Shown here: one piece after another, positions 1-5,488 of the stretch
How the letters are laid out: every line of letters begins with the position of its first letter
Position numbering within the stretch: position 1 is the stretch's first letter
Assembly: GCA_025965815.1 (NCBI GenBank)
Contig: JAOPWF010000321.1
Location: 1-5,488, forward strand
Direction of reading: 5' to 3'
DNA length: 5,488 nucleotides
Source: Mycobacterium sp.
GTDB lineage: Bacteria; Actinomycetota; Actinomycetes; Mycobacteriales; Mycobacteriaceae
Notes under the pieces: model-generated
What the model was told of the DNA's origin: nothing
The model's database searches: none
What the model saw: the letters and a program-made list of their open reading frames with translations, nothing else
Position numbers and translations under genes: made by a program

Positions 1-971
1 GGGACGACGCTAGTCAGTAGAGTCCCTCGTGCACCAATCGTCACGATCGCCCGCGGTCCGAGGAGCTCGATCAACGTCACCCGCGCGTGCGAGGGATCGT
101 CCGCGGACGATCCGTCCTCGACCGACGTGGGAACCAGGTCGTCGGGCCTAACGCCCAATGTGACCGTCCCGCGTGCTTCCGCTCCCTCGGCGCGGAGTTG
201 GAAACCGTCTGCCGTGGTGAGCATTCCGTTAGCGAGCTCGCCGTCGATCAGGTTCATCTTGGGACTGCCGACGAACGACGCGACAAACGTGTCCGCCGGT
301 GCGTTGTACACCTCGAGCGGTGTCCCCTCTTGGGCCGTCCGGCCTTCCCGCATCACGACCATACGGTCGGACAGCGTCATGGCCTCTTCCTGATCGTGCG
401 TCACGTATAGACACGTGATTCCCAACTGCCGCTGAATCTGCAGCAATTCGGTGCGCGTCTCGACGCGCAGCTTCGCATCGAGGTTGCTCAGCGGTTCGTC
501 AAACAGGAAGACCGCCGGCTGTCGGATGATCGCCCTGCCGATCGCGACTCGTTGTTGCTGACCGCCGCTGAGGTCGTTGGGCTTGCGTGCCATCAGACGT
601 CCCAGGCCCAAGGATTCGCCGACTTCGTCGGCGCGTTTGAGTGCCGCCGCCCGAGGATGCTTGGTAGCGCGAAGTGGGAATGCGATGTTCTCGCGAACTG
701 TGAGGTGTGGATACAGGGCGTAGTTCTGGAAGACCATCGCGACGTCGCGTTCCCGCGGTTGCAGATGCGTCACGTTACGGCCGCCGATGGAGATCTCACC
801 CGACGTGATCGATTCGAGCCCCGCGAGCATACGAAGCGACGTCGACTTGCCGCAGCCGGACGGGCCGACCAGAACGGTGAACGACCCGTCCGGCAGTCCG
901 AGATTCAAGTCGCTGACGACGTGGGTCGATCCGTACGACTTGTTGACGCCGGAGAATTGCACAGTTGCCAT
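1..971 (-). CDS. CUT1-type sugar ABC transporter ATP-binding protein (MalK/UgpC-like), 3' end cut by window edge
   Basis: This cytoplasmic ATPase powers the importer formed by the neighbouring permeases. The frame is open from ATG at 971 to the window edge, giving 323 codons; the MalK family is usually about 360-370 residues, so some 35-45 are missing. Visible motifs are Walker A GPSGCGKST (residues 36-44), the Q-loop glutamine in FQNYALYPH (Q82), the ABC signature LSGGQQQR (134-141), Walker B ending in FLFDEP (D158, E159), the D-loop SNLDAK (162-167) and the H-switch His192. All catalytic residues are intact. After about residue 235 comes a MalK-like regulatory/TOBE region with the family-typical GVRPDDL (273-279), so this is a CUT1 ATPase, not the double-domain CUT2 type. 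The start is well fixed: the permease stop TAG at 995-993 is in the same frame, with no other start codon before 971. Upstream purine-rich GGTGG and AAGG give only a weak ribosome binding site. The family call is firm; the substrate is unknown. Confidence 0.96.
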   Translation of the reverse strand, partial: MATVQFSGVNKSYGSTHVVSDLNLGLPDGSFTVLVGPSGCGKSTSLRMLAGLESITSGEISIGGRNVTHLQPRERDVAMVFQNYALYPHLTVRENIAFPLRATKHPRAAALKRADEVGESLGLGRLMARKPNDLSGGQQQRVAIGRAIIRQPAVFLFDEPLSNLDAKLRVETRTELLQIQRQLGITCLYVTHDQEEAMTLSDRMVVMREGRTAQEGTPLEVYNAPADTFVASFVGSPKMNLIDGELANGMLTTADGFQLRAEGAEARGTVTLGVRPDDLVPTSVEDGSSADDPSHARVTLIELLGPRAIVTIGARGTLLTSVV

Positions 972-992
972 GGATAGTGAGCCACCAACCTT

Positions 993-1808
993 CTAGAACT
1001 TCACCGCTCCACCGCTGATGCCCTGAACCAGTCGGCGTTGAATGAAGAAACTTGCGATAACCACGGGGACGACGGCGATCAGGATGGCCGCACTCATCGA
1101 ACTGATCTGGACGCCACGGAAGGTGTTGAATCCGGCAATGGCGACGGGAAGGATGGCGGCCTTTCCCGGCGCCAGGATCAGTCCGTAGAACAGGTCATTC
1201 CAGGACAGGGTGAATCCGAATATTGCTGCAGCCCCGATGCCAGGCAGAACCTGAGGCAAGACCACCAGCCGGAAGGCCTGAAACCGCGTGAAACCGTCGA
1301 CTTGTGCCTGCTCTTCAAGCGATCTGGGCACTGCTTCAAAGAATCCGATCAGGAACCACGTCACGACCGGCAGCACAAAGCTCAGGTGTGCAAATATCAC
1401 CGGAACCAGCGTGTCGTTCAGTCGCAGCGCGTATGCCATCGTCAGAAATGGGAAGACCAACACCGCCGGCGGCAGCACTTGTGCGGCGAGCATGCCGAAG
1501 CGCGTGGCGGTGCCGCCGGCCCGGAACCGGGCAATCGCGTAGGCGCCCATGCTGCCGACAACCACGCTGATGCCGACGGTGATCACCGCCACGATCGCGC
1601 TGCGCACAGCGGCGTCAAGGATGCCCGATGACAACGCCGTCCGCCATCCCTCGATCGTGGGCGTGAAGAGCAATAGGAGCGGATCGTTGAGTTGCGCAGG
1701 CGTTTTGAGGCTTGCCAGCGCGATCCAGACGACGGGGAACAACACGGAGACGGCTGCCGCCCACAGCAGGGCGATGCGACCGACCGTCACAACGACGGAA
1801 CTCTTCAC
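993..1808 (-). CDS. Sugar ABC transporter permease, MalG-like (second permease)
   Basis: This is an inner-membrane subunit of the importer, 271 residues, normal for the MalG/AraQ-like CUT1 permeases. About six hydrophobic segments can be read, roughly at residues 10-32, 66-92, 104-128, 133-158, 188-212 and 238-257. The cytoplasmic EAA loop that docks on the ATPase is present: E166 in EEQAQVDG, G172, and V-x-LP at 182-185, the spacing expected for the binding-protein-dependent permease signature. The segment SLKTPAQL (33-40) after the first helix is also typical of MalG-type subunits. The start is GTG at 1808, and its first bases overlap the stop of the preceding permease (GTGA, 1808-1805), which suggests translational coupling and equal production of both halves of the channel. 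A GGAAAGG sequence (1826-1820) lies about 11 bases before the start. The ATPase gene follows after 21 bases. Confidence 0.95.
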   Translation of the reverse strand: MKSSVVVTVGRIALLWAAAVSVLFPVVWIALASLKTPAQLNDPLLLLFTPTIEGWRTALSSGILDAAVRSAIVAVITVGISVVVGSMGAYAIARFRAGGTATRFGMLAAQVLPPAVLVFPFLTMAYALRLNDTLVPVIFAHLSFVLPVVTWFLIGFFEAVPRSLEEQAQVDGFTRFQAFRLVVLPQVLPGIGAAAIFGFTLSWNDLFYGLILAPGKAAILPVAIAGFNTFRGVQISSMSAAILIAVVPVVIASFFIQRRLVQGISGGAVKF

Positions 1809-2656
1809 GATTGTTTCGCCCTTTCCATCCTGCGGAAGGCGACGACGATGATCGCCAGCACGACCGCAAGGACGATGAAGGCCATCGACGATGCTTGCCC
1901 GAGGCGGAAGAACTGAATTCCTGTCTGGTACACGAAGTACTGCAGGGTTTCGGTCTCGGTTCCAGGGCCGCCACGGGTCGTTGCGAAGACGTACTCAAAC
2001 ACCTTCATCGCATCCAGGCAGCGCAACAGGATGGCGACGACGAGCACCGGCGCCAATAGGGGAAGGATGACGCGGCGCAGCACATACCAGCCCCCGGCGC
2101 CGTCGACGGTGGCCGCCTCGATCGGCTCTCGCGGTATGGATTCGAGTCCGGCCAGCAGCAACAAGACCATGAACGGCGTCCACTGCCAGACGTCGACGAA
2201 TGCCAGCGTGATCAATGCACGTCCGGGACCGAAGAAGTCGTAGTCGATCCCGACGCCGTGCAGGATGTGGGGGATGGCGCCCAGCTGGTCGTTCAGGAGA
2301 AACCGGAAGGTCAGGCCAACCGCGATCGGCGTGATGAACATCGGCGCCAGCAGCATCGACCGGGTGAGATCTCGTGCCCACCGCTGCTTCTGCAAGGCGA
2401 GCGCGATCGCCAGCCCGATCACCAGCTCCAGGCCCACCGCGACGCACACGTACAGCGCGGTAGCGCCGAACGCCTGCCAAAAGGCGCCGTCCCGCAGCGC
2501 CGACTCGTAGTTCTTCGCGCCAACGATATTCGGTGTTCCATGACTAGTCAGCCGGTAGTCGGTGATGCTGAGATAGAACGCGTAACCGAGCGGAAAACCG
2601 ACCACACCGACGAAGAGAGCGACCAGCGGCGCCACCATCCCGTGCTTGAAGTTCAC
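1805..2656 (-). CDS. Sugar ABC transporter permease, MalF/UgpA-like (first permease)
   Basis: This inner-membrane subunit pairs with the downstream MalG-like permease to form the translocation path. It has 283 residues and about six membrane segments (near 8-30, 62-88, 100-120, 147-170, 197-216 and 256-276). The EAA loop is very clear: EAATVDG (180-186) followed by V-I-LP (196-199), matching the family spacing. FVDVWQWTPFM (153-163) and TRGGPGTETETL (227-238) are segments commonly conserved in MalF/UgpA-type CUT1 permeases. The N-terminus is short, without the extra helices of enteric MalF, as usual for actinobacterial members. The start chosen is GTG at 2656, because AGGAGG (2672-2667) lies 10 bases upstream; the in-frame ATG at 2638 would be too far from it. 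The gene lies 55 bases after the binding-protein gene, and its stop overlaps the next permease start by 4 bases. Confidence 0.95.
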   Translation of the reverse strand: MNFKHGMVAPLVALFVGVVGFPLGYAFYLSITDYRLTSHGTPNIVGAKNYESALRDGAFWQAFGATALYVCVAVGLELVIGLAIALALQKQRWARDLTRSMLLAPMFITPIAVGLTFRFLLNDQLGAIPHILHGVGIDYDFFGPGRALITLAFVDVWQWTPFMVLLLLAGLESIPREPIEAATVDGAGGWYVLRRVILPLLAPVLVVAILLRCLDAMKVFEYVFATTRGGPGTETETLQYFVYQTGIQFFRLGQASSMAFIVLAVVLAIIVVAFRRMERAKQS

Positions 2657-2666
2657 GCTCCGTATC

Positions 2667-2672
2667 CCTCCT
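2667..2672 (-). promoter_or_regulatory. Shine-Dalgarno sequence for the first permease
   Basis: On the minus strand the sequence reads AGGAGG, 10 bases before the GTG at 2656. It is the strongest ribosome binding site in the 55-base gap after the binding-protein gene and decides the GTG start over the ATG at 2638. The rest of the gap shows no convincing terminator hairpin, so transcription probably continues from the binding-protein gene into the permeases. Confidence 0.8.
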
Positions 2673-2711
2673 CTCTTCCCGGGTGGTCGTTGCCAGCCAG
2701 ATCTCGCTGCG

Positions 2712-4022
2712 TCAGCCCTGGATCTTCTCAGCGGCGGCCTGCGCGGCCGCCAGCGCGTCGTCGACGCTCTTGGTTCCGGCCACCGCTTCGTTGAGCTCGG
2801 TGCCGACCGCCTGGATCATTTCCTCGCCACCCGATCCCTGGCTGAGTGGAGATGAATTGGCCAGGATCTCCTCGATCGCTGCGTAGTAGTCCGCTCCGTA
2901 CTTGCCGTTGCGGACCTGCGGGTTCTGCAGCGTGCTCTGCCGGATGGCCGCGCCGCCCTTCTCCGTCCGGCCGACATCATGCGGCTTGGAGGTGATCCAC
3001 GATGCGAACGCCCACGCCGCGTCGGATGCGCCCGAGTTGGCGGGGATGGACCAACTCCAGGAGCCGAGCACCCCTTTGCCGCCCGGGATCGGGGCCAGCT
3101 TGAACTTGCCGGCAAGCGGACCTGATGCGCCCTGAGGATCGTTGAGAGCGGGCAGATTCCAGTTGTAGCTGATCATCGAAGCGGCCTGCCCGCTGGACAC
3201 CGACCGGAAGGCCTCATCGAAGGCCCAGTTGAGGCTGTTCGGCGGAGCAGCGGTGCGGTATGTGTCGATGTAAGCGTTGAGCGCTTGCTTCGCCTGCGGG
3301 GTGTTGAGAGTGACCTTGCCGTCCGCGCCGTAGATAGAGCCGCCCGCCGCGAACAACCAGTTGCCCCACTCTTCGAAGATCTTGTACCCGCGCTGCGGTT
3401 GCATCGCAATCCCGGCGCGATCGCCGACCTTGAGGGCCTTGGAGGTGCTGACCAACTCCTCCAAAGTTTTCGGCACGGTCAGGTGCGCCTGCGCCAGATC
3501 ATCGGTGTTGTAGAGGTATCCGAGCCCATAGTTGTAGAACGGCACGCCGTAGCGGACCCCGTCGACCATATCGATCTCATTCAGCGCCGGGAAGAAGTCT
3601 CCTGCGTCGTAGTTCGGGGTGCTGTTGACGCGCGCGTCCAGGGGCTGGATGAACTTCGCCTTGGCGAAGTCCACCATCCACGGATTGTCGACGATAATCA
3701 GGTCATACGTCGGATTGGCCGACTGGAACGAGGACACCAACTTGTCGCGCATCTGGTCGTAGGTCAGCGTCTGAATGTCGACCTTGACGTTCGGATAGTC
3801 CTTGTTGAATTCGGGCACAAGGGATTTGACGATATCGGTGTCGGGAACGTTCTCCATCAGAATGCGCACCGTCCCGGAGGCATCCTTGGGCACGTCACCC
3901 ACGCCGGTCGATTCTGGTTGCGCTGGACCTCCGCTGCCCGCGCAGGCACTGGCGATCAGCGCAAGCGTGGCGAGGATAGCGACGATGAACGGCCGCTGCC
4001 GTCTCACGTTTGTGAATATCAT
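2712..4022 (-). CDS. Extracellular sugar-binding lipoprotein of an ABC importer (solute-binding protein family 1)
   Basis: This protein captures the sugar or polyol outside the membrane and delivers it to the permeases. From ATG 4022 it has 436 residues, normal for family 1 binding proteins. It begins with a lipoprotein signal peptide: a basic VRRQR stretch (6-10), a hydrophobic core (about 11-24), and IASAC with the probable lipidated Cys27; the lipobox has Ala at -3, slightly off the Leu/Val/Ile consensus. A Ser/Gly/Pro-rich linker follows, then the fold with typical features: TVRILMENVPDTD (first strand), LVPEFNKDYPNVKV, YDLIIVDNPWMVDFA (first hinge area), GVRYGVPFYNYGLGYLYN, and late AAWAFASWIT. 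Several tryptophans (in NPW, EEWGNW, YNWN and GSWSW) could stack on a sugar ring, but ligand identity cannot be read from them. An upstream in-frame ATG at 4079 overlaps the kinase stop (ATGA) and would add 19 polar residues before the signal peptide, so 4022 is preferred. GTG at 4007 is another possibility. Confidence 0.93.
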   Translation of the reverse strand: MIFTNVRRQRPFIVAILATLALIASACAGSGGPAQPESTGVGDVPKDASGTVRILMENVPDTDIVKSLVPEFNKDYPNVKVDIQTLTYDQMRDKLVSSFQSANPTYDLIIVDNPWMVDFAKAKFIQPLDARVNSTPNYDAGDFFPALNEIDMVDGVRYGVPFYNYGLGYLYNTDDLAQAHLTVPKTLEELVSTSKALKVGDRAGIAMQPQRGYKIFEEWGNWLFAAGGSIYGADGKVTLNTPQAKQALNAYIDTYRTAAPPNSLNWAFDEAFRSVSSGQAASMISYNWNLPALNDPQGASGPLAGKFKLAPIPGGKGVLGSWSWSIPANSGASDAAWAFASWITSKPHDVGRTEKGGAAIRQSTLQNPQVRNGKYGADYYAAIEEILANSSPLSQGSGGEEMIQAVGTELNEAVAGTKSVDDALAAAQAAAEKIQG

Positions 4023-4045
4023 TGCAGCACTGATCCTTTCGACAT
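4019..4045 (-). other. Possible 8-codon leader ORF before the binding-protein gene
   Basis: On the minus strand an ATG at 4045-4043 opens a frame encoding MSKGSVLQ, which ends with TGA at 4021-4019. This stop overlaps the ATG of the binding-protein gene at 4022 (ATGA). The ATG lies 5 bases after AGGAGG, an ideal distance. The arrangement is seen directly; that it is translated, or that it couples translation into the lipoprotein gene, is inference. It may equally be chance in a purine-rich leader. Confidence 0.3.
4034..4039 (-). promoter_or_regulatory. Candidate ribosome binding site for the lipoprotein start at 4022
   Basis: The minus strand reads AAAGGA, ending 11 bases before the ATG at 4022. 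It is only moderately complementary to the 16S rRNA tail, but it is the nearest candidate for the start that gives a normal-length signal peptide. The site lies inside the possible 8-codon leader ORF. Confidence 0.45.
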
Positions 4046-4050
4046 TTCTA

Positions 4051-4056
4051 CCTCCT
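4051..4056 (-). promoter_or_regulatory. Strong Shine-Dalgarno sequence in the kinase/binding-protein junction
   Basis: The minus strand reads AGGAGG followed by TAGAA and an ATG at 4045-4043. It is one of the two best Shine-Dalgarno matches in the window, yet it is 28 bases from the favoured lipoprotein start at 4022 and downstream of the alternative start at 4079. It therefore fits neither lipoprotein start directly, only the mini-ORF MSKGSVLQ. Confidence 0.6.
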
Positions 4057-4075
4057 GGTTGGCACTGGTGCCGCG

Positions 4076-5488
4076 TCATCTGCGGGAGCTCCTCGCCATC
4101 GCATGCGAGACCGGCGCGACCACGTCGCCGAGTTCACGCCATCGGCGGTACGCGTCGTCATAGATCGATCTGCGGTGCGGATCGGGAATGACCGGGGGAC
4201 CCAACGTGATGAACCGCGCTGCGTCGTCCCAGTCGACGCCCGCGCCGATCCCGATCGCAGCGATGACCGCGGCGCCAAGTGAGGCGCCTGGATGTCCTTG
4301 GACAGGATGCATTTCGATGCCCAACACGTCGGCGTGGATCTGCTTCCACAGGGCGGATTTGGACCCACCGTTGGTGACCAGTACGCGTATCAAGGGGATG
4401 CCGACGTCGGAGAAGACGCCGACGTGGTGGCGGAAACCGAAGGCGATCGCTTCCAACACCGACCGGTAGAGGTCGGCGCGGTTGTGCCCAAGGTGAAGAC
4501 CCGCGAAGACACCACGCAGATCCGGGTCATGTATCGGGCTCTTTTCCCCGAGAAAGTAGGGCAGGCACAGCACTTCGGCCGGTGATGACGCCTCGGCCTC
4601 GCGGTCCAGGACGGCAAGATCATCCCCGCCCACCAACGCCTGGTACCAACGAATCAGGCTGCCGCTGGTGGCCATACAGCCGTTGGGCAGCCAGCGGCCG
4701 GGCACGGGATGGGCATCGAGATAGAGACGTTTGTCAACGGTCCTCGTGTCGCTGGCGACCAGGATGTCCCCGGCGCCGCCGAGCTTCACCAGCGCATCGC
4801 CGGGATTGTTGACGCCCGCCGCGAAGGCCGAGAGGACATGATCGGCGCCCCCGACGATCAGCGCGGTGCCCGCGTCAAGGCCGGTCCATTCAGCCGCCTC
4901 CGCGCTCAGCGAACCGACGTGGGCCCCGGGAGGGTGAACCGGCGGCAGCGTGCCTTTGTCGATGCCGGCCGCGTCTAGGACCGTGGTCGCCAGGTCTCCA
5001 TCGATGGTGAACAATCCGGACTCGAGCGCCCAATTGCGTTCTACATGCAGATCGGCCCCGAGGGCGGACAAGACCCAGTCATAAGAGCCGACGTAGTGGG
5101 CGGTCTGTGAATACACGGCCGGCTCGTGCGCCCTCAACCACATCGTTGTCGGTGCAACTGATTGCTGTGTGAGAGCCGAGCCAGTCAGGGTGACCAGGTC
5201 GACGCCCGACAGCGGTTGTGCCAGGTCCTCGACCTCGCGATGTGCTCGGGCATCGTTCTGCAGAATTGCCCGCCGCAATGGCTTACCACCGCGGTCCACC
5301 GGTATGACGGCCGGAACCATTCCGGACACGGAGACGGCCCGCACCTGGTCTGGGCGAATCTCCGTCTGGGCCAGGACGTCCCGCACGGAGTCAACGACGT
5401 TGGCCAACCACTGACCGGTGTCGGCCTCAGCCCATCCCGCCCCGGGTGAGAACAGTGTGCTCTCGCGGGTGGCCTGAGCGACGATGCC
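4076..5488 (-). CDS. FGGY-family carbohydrate kinase (xylulokinase-like), 5' end cut by window edge
   Basis: This cytoplasmic kinase transfers phosphate from ATP to a sugar or polyol, very likely the imported substrate or its oxidised ketose. The frame is open to the right edge; 470 residues are visible and about 20 are missing, including the N-terminal GxDxGT phosphate loop, for an expected length near 490. Numbering from the edge, QNDAR (77-81) occupies the substrate-contact position where many relatives have a W-x-D-x-R type motif. IVGGADHVLSAFAAGV carries the probable catalytic base Asp216. Then come LGEKSP, the second FGGY signature from GVFAGL to RSVLE (326-346, full match) and the nucleotide-binding NGGSKSALW (373-381). 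The loop after the catalytic Asp reads LGGAGD (236-241), where classical xylulokinases have LGTSG. The frame continues GIVAQATRESTLFSPGAGWA before the TTG codon at 5407, homologous to normal family N-termini, so 5407 is not the start. The stop at 4078-4076 is followed closely by the binding-protein gene. The substrate could be xylulose, ribulose or a polyol; undecided. Confidence 0.94.
   Translation of the reverse strand, partial: GIVAQATRESTLFSPGAGWAEADTGQWLANVVDSVRDVLAQTEIRPDQVRAVSVSGMVPAVIPVDRGGKPLRRAILQNDARAHREVEDLAQPLSGVDLVTLTGSALTQQSVAPTTMWLRAHEPAVYSQTAHYVGSYDWVLSALGADLHVERNWALESGLFTIDGDLATTVLDAAGIDKGTLPPVHPPGAHVGSLSAEAAEWTGLDAGTALIVGGADHVLSAFAAGVNNPGDALVKLGGAGDILVASDTRTVDKRLYLDAHPVPGRWLPNGCMATSGSLIRWYQALVGGDDLAVLDREAEASSPAEVLCLPYFLGEKSPIHDPDLRGVFAGLHLGHNRADLYRSVLEAIAFGFRHHVGVFSDVGIPLIRVLVTNGGSKSALWKQIHADVLGIEMHPVQGHPGASLGAAVIAAIGIGAGVDWDDAARFITLGPPVIPDPHRRSIYDDAYRRWRELGDVVAPVSHAMARSSRR

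Noticed and set aside
552..977. A 141-codon plus-strand open frame opposite the ATPase
   Set aside because: It is antisense to the Walker A to LSGGQ part of the ATPase, which is unmistakable; no independent domain is visible.
1038..1631. A 197-codon plus-strand open frame opposite the second permease
   Set aside because: The low-complexity His/Asp/Arg/Gln-rich translation is typical of the complement of a hydrophobic membrane-protein gene. The minus-strand permease has intact family motifs.
2657..2711. Possible terminator or attenuator hairpin in the gap between the binding-protein and permease genes
   Set aside because: Only short imperfect pairing (such as around CCCGGG) can be found, with no T-rich tail; the gap is explained by a ribosome binding site.
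2258..2794. A 178-codon plus-strand open frame spanning the first permease and the end of the binding-protein gene
   Set aside because: It crosses two real genes and the gap between them on the opposite strand, and its Arg/Gln-rich translation has no family features.
4023..4079. ATG at 4079 as the binding-protein start
   Set aside because: It overlaps the kinase stop neatly, but it would put 19 extra polar residues before a signal peptide that is already complete from 4022. It is kept only as an alternative.
3285..4163. A 292-codon open frame on the plus strand opposite the binding-protein gene
   Set aside because: It lies antisense to a clearly real gene. The translation is rich in Arg, Val, Asp and His without recognisable domains, as expected from the reverse frame of a high-GC coding region.
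5405..5407. TTG at 5407-5405 as the kinase start
   Set aside because: The frame continues upstream to the window edge with a translation typical of FGGY N-termini (for example GAGWAEAD), so this is an internal Leu codon and the gene is truncated by the edge.

Overview
The window is a contiguous, single-direction stretch of a high-GC bacterial chromosome. Five genes sit on the minus strand with almost no space between them. The GC-rich but not extreme base composition, the GTG starts, the overlapping stop/start codons and the protein style suggest an actinobacterium, probably in the Mycobacterium/Rhodococcus range. No sequence search was possible, so this placement is an inference.

In transcription order (right to left) the genes are: a FGGY-family carbohydrate kinase (5488 down to 4076, its first ~20 codons beyond the window edge); an extracellular sugar-binding lipoprotein (4022 to 2712); two six-helix ABC permeases (2656 to 1805 and 1808 to 993, overlapping by 4 bases); and a MalK/UgpC-type ATPase (971 to beyond base 1, its last ~35-45 codons missing). 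This is the standard component set of a CUT1 (carbohydrate uptake transporter family 1) importer, with a dedicated sugar kinase as the first gene seen.

The expected workflow is as follows. The lipoprotein captures a sugar or polyol outside the membrane, the two permeases form the channel, and the ATPase powers import. The kinase phosphorylates the imported ketose, or the ketose made from a polyol by a dehydrogenase not in this window. The FGGY family and the importer type fit a pentose/hexose ketose or a sugar alcohol, but the sequence does not fix the substrate.

Essentially the whole window is coding, and no stretch over 300 bases lacks a gene. The largest gaps are about 53-55 bases (2657-2711 and 4023-4075) and hold ribosome binding sites. 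No promoter, terminator, tRNA, mobile element, CRISPR array or long repeat was seen. The most curious local structure is the kinase/lipoprotein junction, where the best Shine-Dalgarno sequence fits an 8-codon mini-ORF whose stop overlaps the probable lipoprotein start. I found no evidence of a novel system; this reads as an ordinary carbohydrate-uptake operon.
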